Positions 1 to 7,074 of a DNA stretch of 64,000 bases are shown in pieces. The notes beneath the pieces were generated by a model. The model saw only the letters and a list, made by a program, of their open reading frames with translations, searched no databases and was not told the DNA's origin. This DNA comes from CAZJYI01 sp964550025 (GTDB lineage: Bacteria; Verrucomicrobiota; Kiritimatiellia; UBA8416; CAYOBW01), in the NCBI GenBank assembly GCA_964550025.1, contig CAZJYI010000043.1:12154-76153 (forward strand). Reading direction: 5' to 3'. The stretch's first letter is position 1. Every line of letters begins with the position of its first letter. Position numbers and translations under genes: made by a program.

Positions 1-81
1 CAACTCCTCCGCCGCAACCAGCGCTTCGTTACCGCGGTCGATCTCCTCGCGCGCATTGGCATCCTGGTTCTGGGGGGTCAT
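1..81 (-). CDS. HEPN domain protein, N-terminal fragment cut by the window edge
   Basis: The reverse strand opens with ATG at 81 and stays open for 27 codons to the window edge. The visible peptide begins MTPQNQDANAREEID and continues into R-G-x-E-A-L-x-A-A-E-E-L, the amphipathic first helix typical of HEPN domain proteins. The start codon overlaps the stop of the nucleotidyltransferase gene in an ATGA, so the two are translationally coupled. MNT-HEPN pairs are toxin-antitoxin modules in which HEPN is an RNase-like toxin and the nucleotidyltransferase modifies and silences it. The catalytic RxxxxH motif lies outside the window, so activity cannot be judged. Confidence 0.6.
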   Translation of the reverse strand, partial: MTPQNQDANAREEIDRGNEALVAAEEL

Positions 82-461
82 AACTCGATTCCGTCTCTCT
101 CGACTTCTCTGGCGAAGAGCCTCTGGCGGTCTTGCAGTTTTCTGAACTCGGCTTCGGGTAGAGTCACGGTCGAGAGCACTACGCCGGCCTTGAGCACTCC
201 GAGTCTCGTTGCCCGTTCGGCAATCCACTCCCTGTCGGTGGCACGTACACGGTCGAGCAGTACGAGAACATCCACATCGGAATCCTCCCGCCAATCCCCG
301 CGCGCCCCGGATCCGTATAGCCGGATACCGCGCAGACGCGTGCCAAAATGGCCCCTGGCCTGTTTCGCGAACTGCCGGGCGATATCGCGCACCTCCTCGA
401 TGCGTTGTGCCACGGCATCCCAATCCGTTGCTGTAGCCGGTGTCTTCACGTAGGAAAGCAT
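78..461 (-). CDS. MNT-type nucleotidyltransferase (antitoxin of an MNT-HEPN pair)
   Basis: A 127-residue protein with the minimal nucleotidyltransferase core: a G-S-G-A-R-G-D-W loop at residues 50-57 and the metal-binding D-V-D at 62-64. A third acidic residue on the last core strand is not obvious (the stretch reads VVLSTVTL), so catalysis may be altered. I start at ATG 461; a TTG eight codons upstream at 485 is possible but has no better ribosome site. In characterised MNT-HEPN modules this protein transfers AMP onto the HEPN toxin. The adjoining HEPN start overlaps by 4 bases, which supports that role here. A solitary nucleotidyltransferase function is the alternative. Confidence 0.8.
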   Translation of the reverse strand: MLSYVKTPATATDWDAVAQRIEEVRDIARQFAKQARGHFGTRLRGIRLYGSGARGDWREDSDVDVLVLLDRVRATDREWIAERATRLGVLKAGVVLSTVTLPEAEFRKLQDRQRLFAREVERDGIEL

Positions 462-507
462 ACGGCATGACACGGAGGAGCGCAAGAGTACGGTTCAGCA
501 GCGGTCG

Positions 508-540
508 GGGACAGACCCTGTACATTCACTGTACATTCAG
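508..540. repeat. Intergenic repeat motif GGGACAGACCCTGT plus TGTACATTCA direct repeat
   Basis: The motif GGGACAGACCCTGT at 508-521 is followed by two direct copies of TGTACATTCA (520-529 and 530-539). The 14-base motif recurs exactly at 726-739, inside the signal-peptide region of the next gene. It looks like a dispersed short repeat; no function is visible. Confidence 0.5.
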
Positions 541-650
541 ACTTCAGTCCGTTTGTAAACCCGTGTTTGCTCTTGCGCGTGCGGTGGTCGTGCACTACCG
601 TTCGCGTGATTGGTGATGGATCGGCGACTTCAATTCCGGGAGGCAGAGTC

Positions 651-3599
651 ATGGTGATGCTGGAGTTACGGTGTCTTGTGGCGATGGGTTGGATTGCTTG
701 TGTCGGGGCGGCTACCATGGCTGTAGGGACAGACCCTGTTGCGACGATTGGCGGCTGGCCCGAGTTCACCCCCGAACGGGCTGCTGTTGACTGGCTGATC
801 GACGGCTCGCCGTACGAAGCCGGCCTCTACAGGACAGCCAATCCGAACGAGTTTGTTCTGGCCAACGGCCTCCTGGCGCGTGTGTTTCGCGTCGCGCCCA
901 ACGCGGCGACCGTGGGTCTCGACAACCTGGTCAGCGGCGATGCCCTGCTGCGTGGCGTCAAACCGGAGGCGATCATCGAGCTGGACGGCGTCCGTTACGA
1001 GGTCGGCGGACTCAACGGGCAGCCGAATTACGCTTACCTTCTTTCCGAGTGGATAGACCGGCTCAAGGCGGATCCCGCATCGTTTCAGTTCATGGGGATG
1101 GAGGTTGGCGAACCTGCGGAGCGCATCAAGTGGAAGCGCGTGCGGCACCACGCGCCCGGCGCCGTCTGGCCGCCGGAGGGCGTCCATCTGCGCATGGACT
1201 ACCGGATGCCCGATGGAGCCGTGTTGGGCGGTTCGGGAGGCACGCTGCCGAGTGATCTTGGGCGCAAGTTGCTGCTGAGGACGGCCTTTGACGGCGCAAG
1301 CGAGCTGCCCGCCGGTTGGGCCGCGCATGCATCCGAAGCCCATCCACGCAGTTCGTTCGTAAACGAGGGCAAGGTGGGCGAGATCTACACGCCGGCCAAC
1401 ACCTGTGTGTACGCGGAGCACAAGTTGCCGGCCGGCACAGCCTTGGTCGAAACGACGATCGATGCGGGCACGGACTCCAGTTCGAGCTGGGGGCCGGGGA
1501 TTGCGCTGATTTGGCGTGCCCGCCGTACTGGTGGAGGCGGGGGCGGACCGGGGAGGGTCATCAAGTTCAACCTTCGTCCCGGCGGCAATGCCAACAACAA
1601 CGGCGTACCCATGTTCGGTCTCTGGAACGGCGGTTCGGAGAACCCGGCGGCCGGGGGGCGGCAGAAACTGGACCTGGGCGAGCCCTGGAGGCTGCGTCTG
1701 CGGATCGAAGGCGGGACTGTCTACTGTGAGGCGAAAGCCCATGGTGGCGGCTGGAAGACACAGGAAAAGGTGGGCATTCCGGCTTCTCTCGGCAACCCGA
1801 CAGCGGTGCGAGTCGGCAAGACAAGCCAGCGCGGCGGTGCGGACGATCACGCTGGCGAGAAGGGCAGCCTCGTGCGGCTGCGCGTGCTGGCCTTTGCCGC
1901 CTACGGCCCGGTGGACCGGAAGGCGCTCGAAAAGGCGCGCGTGGACGCGGGGCAGGGGGGCGACATCACGGTTTCCGTGCACTACGAGCTTTATGACGGC
2001 ATTCCCTGCATGAGCAAGTGGATCACGGTCCGGAACGGAACGCGGAAGCCGGTCAAACTGCAGCGATTCGTGAGCGAAGTGCTGGCCGCGGTTGAGTACG
2101 GCTCGGCCGTGGAGGACCGTGGTGTACCGTTCCACCCGCCCAACATCCACGTCGAGACCGATCACGCCATGGGCGGGATGACCGCGGCCAACACCAGCCG
2201 CCGGACGGTGCACTGGGTTCCGGATCCCCAGTACTCCAGCCAGGTCAACTACCTGCGCAAGAACCCCTGCCTGCTCGAGGTGCGGCCCGAGCTGGGACCC
2301 GATCAGGTCATTGAGCCCGGGAAGACGTTCGAGTCGTTCCGCGCTTTCATCATGCCTTTCGACAGCTTTGATCGCGAACGCAACGGGCTGGCGCAGCGGC
2401 GCATGTACCGCACGCTGGCGCCCTGGGTCACGGAGAACCCGCTCATGATGCACGTGCGGCGCGCCGACTGGAACTCGGTCAAGCTCGGCATCGACCAGTG
2501 CGCCGAAGTCGGATTCGAGATGATCATCCTGACCTTTGGCAGCGGGTTCAACATCGAGAACGAGAGTGAGAAGTACATCGCGGAGATGAAGCGCTATGCG
2601 GACCACGCGCGGAGAAAGGGCGTTGAAATCGGGGGCTACTCTCTGCTGGCATCGCGCCGCGTCGGGGGCGGGCATGACGTCGTGATGCCAAAGGGGCAAC
2701 GGCCGACGTTCGGCAATTCGCCCTGCCTGGAGAGCCAGTGGGGCCAGGCGTACTTCCGCAGGCTGTACCAGTTCTACGAGAAGACCGGCTTCATGCTGCT
2801 CGAGCACGACGGTTCGTACCCGGGCGATCCCTGCACGGCGACACACCATCCCGGGCACAAAGGCTACGAGGACTCCCGCTGGAACCAACGGACGAAGATC
2901 GGTGATTTCTACGCCTGGTGCCGGGAGAAAGGGATCTACCTCAATGTGCCCGACTACTACTACCTGTCGGGATCGGGGAAGTGCGGCATGGGGTACCGTG
3001 AGGTGAACTGGTCGCTGCCGCGGGCGCAGCAGGTGATCCACACACGACACAACATCTTCGACGGTACGTGGCAGAAGACGCCGTCCATGGGCTGGATGTT
3101 CGTACCCTTGACGCAGTACCACGGCGGCGGGGCCGCGGCCACGATCGAACCGCTCGACAGTCACCGCGACCACTACGAGCGTATGCTGTACAGCAACCTG
3201 GCGCTGGGTGTGCAGGCCTGCTACCGAGGTCCGCGCCTCTACGACACCGAGGCCACGAAGACCCTTGTGAAGAAGTGGGTCGACTGGTTCAAGCAGTACC
3301 GCGACATCCTGGAGAGCGATATGATCCACGGGCGCCGCGCCGATGGCCGTGACCTCGACTGGATGCTGCACATCAATCCCGGGCTCGAGCACAAGGGCAT
3401 GCTGGTCGTCTTCAACCCGCTGAAAGCTGAAGTCAGGAAGACGCTCAAAGTGCCACTGTACTACACCGGACTGACCGACACCGCCGAGGTCTCGGTCATG
3501 GGCGCCAAGCCGGTCGAACACAAGCTCGCCCGCGACTACACCATCGACCTGCCCGTCACGGTCCCGGCGGAGGGCATGTGCTGGTACGTGATTGAGTAG
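651..3599 (+). CDS. Secreted glycoside-hydrolase-like protein (alpha-galactosidase-type barrel with inserted lectin-like domain)
   Basis: A 982-residue exported protein. I start at ATG 651, which has GGGAGG a few bases upstream and is followed by a hydrophobic signal segment; ORF extensions upstream are unlikely. Residues about 205-415 look like a concanavalin A-type jelly-roll insertion (ASELPAGWA, then W-G-P-G-I-A-L-I-W). Residues about 595-890 look like a TIM barrel related to GH36/GH27-type alpha-galactosidases, with acidic motifs such as L-L-E-H-D-G-S-Y near residue 715. The C-terminus is a small beta domain. It probably cleaves sugars from polysaccharide outside the cytoplasm. The family is inferred from pattern, and a non-catalytic relative cannot be excluded. 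A repeat motif (726-739) lies within the first mature residues. Confidence 0.55.
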   Translation: MVMLELRCLVAMGWIACVGAATMAVGTDPVATIGGWPEFTPERAAVDWLIDGSPYEAGLYRTANPNEFVLANGLLARVFRVAPNAATVGLDNLVSGDALLRGVKPEAIIELDGVRYEVGGLNGQPNYAYLLSEWIDRLKADPASFQFMGMEVGEPAERIKWKRVRHHAPGAVWPPEGVHLRMDYRMPDGAVLGGSGGTLPSDLGRKLLLRTAFDGASELPAGWAAHASEAHPRSSFVNEGKVGEIYTPANTCVYAEHKLPAGTALVETTIDAGTDSSSSWGPGIALIWRARRTGGGGGGPGRVIKFNLRPGGNANNNGVPMFGLWNGGSENPAAGGRQKLDLGEPWRLRLRIEGGTVYCEAKAHGGGWKTQEKVGIPASLGNPTAVRVGKTSQRGGADDHAGEKGSLVRLRVLAFAAYGPVDRKALEKARVDAGQGGDITVSVHYELYDGIPCMSKWITVRNGTRKPVKLQRFVSEVLAAVEYGSAVEDRGVPFHPPNIHVETDHAMGGMTAANTSRRTVHWVPDPQYSSQVNYLRKNPCLLEVRPELGPDQVIEPGKTFESFRAFIMPFDSFDRERNGLAQRRMYRTLAPWVTENPLMMHVRRADWNSVKLGIDQCAEVGFEMIILTFGSGFNIENESEKYIAEMKRYADHARRKGVEIGGYSLLASRRVGGGHDVVMPKGQRPTFGNSPCLESQWGQAYFRRLYQFYEKTGFMLLEHDGSYPGDPCTATHHPGHKGYEDSRWNQRTKIGDFYAWCREKGIYLNVPDYYYLSGSGKCGMGYREVNWSLPRAQQVIHTRHNIFDGTWQKTPSMGWMFVPLTQYHGGGAAATIEPLDSHRDHYERMLYSNLALGVQACYRGPRLYDTEATKTLVKKWVDWFKQYRDILESDMIHGRRADGRDLDWMLHINPGLEHKGMLVVFNPLKAEVRKTLKVPLYYTGLTDTAEVSVMGAKPVEHKLARDYTIDLPVTVPAEGMCWYVIE

Positions 3600-3624
3600 G
3601 GCTCATGCGGTCACGGCATTCCCG

Positions 3625-3651
3625 TTGACATGAGTGCGGTTTGTGTACAAT
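3625..3651 (+). promoter_or_regulatory. Sigma-70-like promoter, probably giving a leaderless toxin-antitoxin mRNA
   Basis: TTGACA at 3625-3630 and TACAAT at 3646-3651 are 15 bases apart. The ATG at 3660 lies only 8 bases beyond the -10 hexamer and no Shine-Dalgarno sequence precedes it, so transcription would begin at or next to the start codon. The spacer is shorter than the usual 17, so the promoter may be weak. Confidence 0.5.
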
Positions 3652-3659
3652 ACTGCCTT

Positions 3660-3875
3660 ATGAGTCACACGATTACCATACGTATTCAAGACGACCTGGC
3701 GCGCTGGCTTGAAGACACGGCCAGGGAACTGGGAATTCCCAAAGGGCGTCTCATTCGCGATCAGCTCGAGCAGGCAAGACAGAACGGCGTCGGCGGCAAA
3801 CGGTTCATGCGGCTTGCCGGTTCCGTCCGCGGCGACAAGGACTTGTCGATGCGCAAGGGGTTCTCGGGATCGTGA
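3660..3875 (+). CDS. Ribbon-helix-helix antitoxin (CopG/VapB-like)
   Basis: A 71-residue protein whose first half (S-H-T-I-T-I-R-I-Q-D-D-L-A, then a helix and R-L-I-R-D-Q-L) is a ribbon-helix-helix DNA-binding fold. The C-terminal tail (G-G-K-R-F-M-R-L-A-G) fits the toxin-neutralising region of VapB-type antitoxins. The ATG at 3660 is chosen over the in-frame ATG at 3630, which lies inside the promoter. Its stop overlaps the PIN toxin start (GTGA). It should bind both its promoter and the downstream toxin. Confidence 0.8.
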   Translation: MSHTITIRIQDDLARWLEDTARELGIPKGRLIRDQLEQARQNGVGGKRFMRLAGSVRGDKDLSMRKGFSGS

Positions 3876-4279
3876 AGGGGATCGCTGATACGGGATTCCT
3901 TGTTGCTTTCGCGAACGGGCGGGACATGCATCACGATTGGGCGGTCAGGGTGGCGGAACAGGTGAGTGATCCGCTGTTGACCTGCGAGGCCGTCTTGGCG
4001 GAGACGGCTTTCCACCTCGGCAGTGTGCAGCTTGTGCTCGAGATGATTGAGGAAGGACTCGTCACACTTGCGTTCGACTGCAAGGACCATCTGCCTCACC
4101 TCGGTCGTCTGGCCAAGCGCTACGCCGACCGCAATCCGGACCTCGCCGATTTGTGCCTTGTCCGCATGAGTGAGCTGTATCCGAAGCATTTGGTCATCAC
4201 GACCGATAGGAGCGACTTTCGCGTCTACCGACGCAACAAGCGCGAGGTCATACCCCTCGTTTGCCCGCCGGCGGGTTAA
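3872..4279 (+). CDS. PIN-domain ribonuclease toxin (VapC-like)
   Basis: A 135-residue PIN domain with the acidic residues expected of a metal-dependent RNase: D6 (A-D-T-G-F-L), a glutamate in the A-E-T-A-F-H segment near residue 44, and D residues in D-L-A-D-L-C-L near 90 and T-T-D-R-S-D-F near 111. It starts with GTG overlapping the antitoxin stop by 4 bases, so expression is coupled. VapC-type toxins cleave tRNA or rRNA when their antitoxin is degraded. Together with the upstream RHH gene it forms a complete module. Confidence 0.85.
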   Translation: MKGIADTGFLVAFANGRDMHHDWAVRVAEQVSDPLLTCEAVLAETAFHLGSVQLVLEMIEEGLVTLAFDCKDHLPHLGRLAKRYADRNPDLADLCLVRMSELYPKHLVITTDRSDFRVYRRNKREVIPLVCPPAG

Positions 4280-4321
4280 GGGCGTGGCGCGGCGTTCCGC
4301 CAAGACAATTGGAGGTTACGA

Positions 4322-5740
4322 ATGCGGAGTGGGATAGGAATCCTGTGTGGGTTGTGCGTGGTGGCCTCTGCCATCGCTGAGACACCGTCGCGTGTGCACT
4401 CGGTCACTGACCTTTCGCACGAGTTCAGCTTCTACACTGACGGACGGTTCTTCAAGCAGTACCTGGCCGGGGACGGCAACAGGGACAACCGCAACTGGGG
4501 AACACTGCACAGATGCGATCTCAGCAATGCCAACCTGCTCGTGCTCACATCGGGCGCCACGCCCTGTGCCTACGTGCCGGAGGACATCCGGGCCGTGCGG
4601 CAGTTCATGCTGGCCGGAGGCGGCGTCGTTGTGCTCGGCTCGTATGGCACGTTCCGTGACGAGAAGGTCTACCAGCTCAACACGCTGGCGTCGGCATTCG
4701 GTGCCACGTTCACGAAGACGGGAGCGCGGAAGCCCCTTATGGCCGTGCCTGAGTTGGAGGCGCAGAAGGTCGAGACCTACGGCGGCAAGACGATCGAGCT
4801 GGCTCGTGCCGCGGATTGGACGGTGCTCATACGCGACGCCGCGGGTCGCGTGGTTCTGGCCCGTCGTGCGGTGGGCAAGGGGAGTCTGCTGGTCGGCTCG
4901 CGTTCCCTGTTCGGCCACCGCCCCGACGCGAAGGACCCGATCAATGCCCAATGGGTGCGGCCGTTGCTTCACGATCTCGCGCGCCACAAGCCGGTCGACG
5001 CGCGTGAGCCGTTCCGATGCGGTGGGTATGACAACAAGGTCCAGCGCGGCTCGTTGGAACTGCAGTATGCCGACTACCTCAAGCCGTACGCCGACGCCAT
5101 CCTTGCCATCTATGATCGCTGCACACCCGCCATGGAGAAGATGCTGGGTGTGCCGCCCACCAAGGGGATGATGAGCGGGCTGCTGCTTCTGGCGACCGGG
5201 GGAGGGGGCTTCTCGTCCGGGCGCAACATCGGTCTCGGCGTCTTCTGGGGTGGTTTTCCCGAGAAGGAATACGGCATGATCGAGTTGATCGGCCATGAGG
5301 GCACGCACTCCTGGGTACTGCCCTTTGGCGAGCCGATGTGGAACGAGCCCATCGCTACCTACGTCGGCGCACTTCTGGGGCAACAGTTCGGCTACAAGGA
5401 AGAAGGTCGGCGTGCGATCCAGAACCGGATCGACGGCGGACGCAGGCACGACCCTGATTGGACGAAGTACGATACGGCGCACGGCAAGGACGTGCCCAAT
5501 GCCGTACACTGGGGCAAGGCGATGTGGTTCTGGGAACAGATGCGCAGCGAGAAACCGGACGTCCTGGCCCGCTACTTCCGTGCAAAACGGCGGTTGGCAG
5601 ACCCGAAGAAGATCAAGAAGTACACACCCAACGAGTGCGTGGCCGTCCTGAGCCACGCCATGGGACGGGACATGTTCCCGTGGTTTAGGAAGTACGGTTT
5701 GACTGTTGACGCGGAGAAGTCTGCCATCCCGCTGCCATGA
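4322..5740 (+). CDS. Exported zinc metallopeptidase-like protein with N-terminal glutamine-amidotransferase-like domain
   Basis: A 472-residue protein with a short signal peptide (cut near A-I-A-E). Residues about 55-200 resemble a class-I amidotransferase-type Rossmann domain (L-L-V-L-T-S-G, G-G-G-V-V-V-L-G-S) without a recognisable catalytic triad. The C-terminal half carries H325-E-G-T-H329, a zinc-binding HExxH variant, and E342 in W-N-E-P-I-A, matching the gluzincin pattern HExxH...E. The ribosome site TTGGAGG sits 7-8 bases upstream of ATG. It may cleave proteins or glycopeptides outside the cytoplasm. The substrate is unknown and the family assignment rests on the motif only. Confidence 0.6.
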   Translation: MRSGIGILCGLCVVASAIAETPSRVHSVTDLSHEFSFYTDGRFFKQYLAGDGNRDNRNWGTLHRCDLSNANLLVLTSGATPCAYVPEDIRAVRQFMLAGGGVVVLGSYGTFRDEKVYQLNTLASAFGATFTKTGARKPLMAVPELEAQKVETYGGKTIELARAADWTVLIRDAAGRVVLARRAVGKGSLLVGSRSLFGHRPDAKDPINAQWVRPLLHDLARHKPVDAREPFRCGGYDNKVQRGSLELQYADYLKPYADAILAIYDRCTPAMEKMLGVPPTKGMMSGLLLLATGGGGFSSGRNIGLGVFWGGFPEKEYGMIELIGHEGTHSWVLPFGEPMWNEPIATYVGALLGQQFGYKEEGRRAIQNRIDGGRRHDPDWTKYDTAHGKDVPNAVHWGKAMWFWEQMRSEKPDVLARYFRAKRRLADPKKIKKYTPNECVAVLSHAMGRDMFPWFRKYGLTVDAEKSAIPLP

Positions 5741-5785
5741 TGGCTGTTCGGTTTTCCTGTGCCTGGTTCCTGCCGGCGGGGAGAG

Positions 5786-5846
5786 CCGGGAGGATCCCGG
5801 CCGCACTGTCACCCCGCGGGAGCGGGGCGCTACTCGCGGGCATTCG
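5786..5846. repeat. Cluster of three small GC-rich hairpins between convergent genes
   Basis: Three inverted repeats follow one another: CCGGG/CCCGG (5786-5800), CCCCGC/GCGGGG (5812-5827) and CGGGC/GCCCG (about 5837-5850). The region separates the metallopeptidase gene from the convergent rarD-like gene. It could be a REP-like element or a two-way terminator; no T-run is present. Confidence 0.4.
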
Positions 5847-5873
5847 CCCGTGTTGCCACGAGCGAGTGGACGG

Positions 5874-6779
5874 CTATGAGATCCGCCGCTTTCTCTGCGG
5901 GACCACCCCCAGCCAATACGCTGCAACCCCTGCCCAGATCAGGCCGAAAGTGACCAGGTGGTGTCGGGAGAGATCCTCCCCGTACGCGAAGACGCCGAGC
6001 AGGAATTGGCCGGTTGGCGCGATGTAGTGCATGAAGCCGACGGTGGATAGCCGTATCCGGCGTGCGCCGTATGCGAAGGAGACGAGCGGCAGTGCGGTGA
6101 TGAGCCCCGTACCGATCAGGAGCAGGATATCCACAACGGTGAGACCGTGTGTTGCCGCTACGCCGTGCCGGCGGGTGGCCGCCAGGTAGGCGATGGCGAA
6201 CGGCGCCATGACCAGGCTTTCGGCGGCGAACCCGGTGACCGATTCCAGCCTCGAGGTCTTGCGGATCAGTCCGTAGATGCCAAACGTGACGGTGAGCGTC
6301 AGCGCGATCCATGGGATGTGCCCGTACCGTATGGCAAGGTTGAGCACACCGGCTCCTGCCAGGCATATGGCTGAAAGGTGATACCGGTTCAGTTTCTCCC
6401 TGAGGACGAGCGCTCCGAGCAACACGCTGAACAGCGGTGTGATGAAGTAGCCCAGGCTGCACTCGACGATGTAGCCGTGGTTGACGGCCCACAGAAACGT
6501 CAACCAGTTCGCTGCTAGCAGGAGACTGCTCAGAACAATCGGGCCGACCGTTTTCGGCGAACTGAATGCCGTTCGCAGGTCCCGGCCGCTACGCGCGATC
6601 GTCACGATACCGACCATCACGAGCATCGACCAGCAAACCCGGTGTGCGAGCAGCCGGCCGGACGGCACATGGCCCAGCGCTTTCCAGAAGACCGGGGACA
6701 GACCCCAGGTGAGGAAGGCCACCGCGGCGGCCAATGCTCCTTTTGCCGAATCGCTTTTCACAAGGCGGCGATACTGCAT
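5874..6779 (-). CDS. rarD: RarD/EamA-family membrane permease
   Basis: A 301-residue integral membrane protein with about ten hydrophobic segments. The opening A-F-L-T-W-G-L-S-P-V-F-W-K and the central A-N-W-L-T-F-L-W-A-V-N are typical of RarD proteins of the drug/metabolite transporter superfamily. I start at ATG 6779, giving the usual RarD length; longer upstream reading is low-complexity and unlike the family. RarD proteins are transporters of uncertain substrate (chloramphenicol sensitivity in Pseudomonas). It is convergent with the metallopeptidase gene and divergent from the sulfatase gene, with 295 bases in between that hold no other gene I can support. Confidence 0.85.
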   Translation of the reverse strand: MQYRRLVKSDSAKGALAAAVAFLTWGLSPVFWKALGHVPSGRLLAHRVCWSMLVMVGIVTIARSGRDLRTAFSSPKTVGPIVLSSLLLAANWLTFLWAVNHGYIVECSLGYFITPLFSVLLGALVLREKLNRYHLSAICLAGAGVLNLAIRYGHIPWIALTLTVTFGIYGLIRKTSRLESVTGFAAESLVMAPFAIAYLAATRRHGVAATHGLTVVDILLLIGTGLITALPLVSFAYGARRIRLSTVGFMHYIAPTGQFLLGVFAYGEDLSRHHLVTFGLIWAGVAAYWLGVVPQRKRRIS

Positions 6780-7074
6780 GAGCCCGGTTGGCGTAACAAG
6801 GGCGAAGTGAAGCGCTCCACAATCTCCCGTAGCGCGGATCCGATCTGCGCGTGAGTGCGGGGGAGTGGATGTGGGGGGAGAAAGGAAGCCCTCCGGACTT
6901 GTCTCTCTCGCAGCATCCTCGTCCTCATGCGCGTACGCGGATATCCGCGCTATGGGCGGGTGACACTCGGGTGGAACCGTTGCGTCGGCATGCCGGTTTG
7001 TCATCGCCTCAATGAGGCCGGACGCGTTACTGTCCGTTTCGTGCGAGGTTACCGTTTTGATTAGGAGAAAGGAT

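Noticed and set aside
6695..6706. Another copy of the GGGACAGACC motif inside the rarD-like gene
   Set aside because: It encodes the conserved L-S-P-V segment of RarD proteins and differs in the last bases, so chance and protein conservation explain it.
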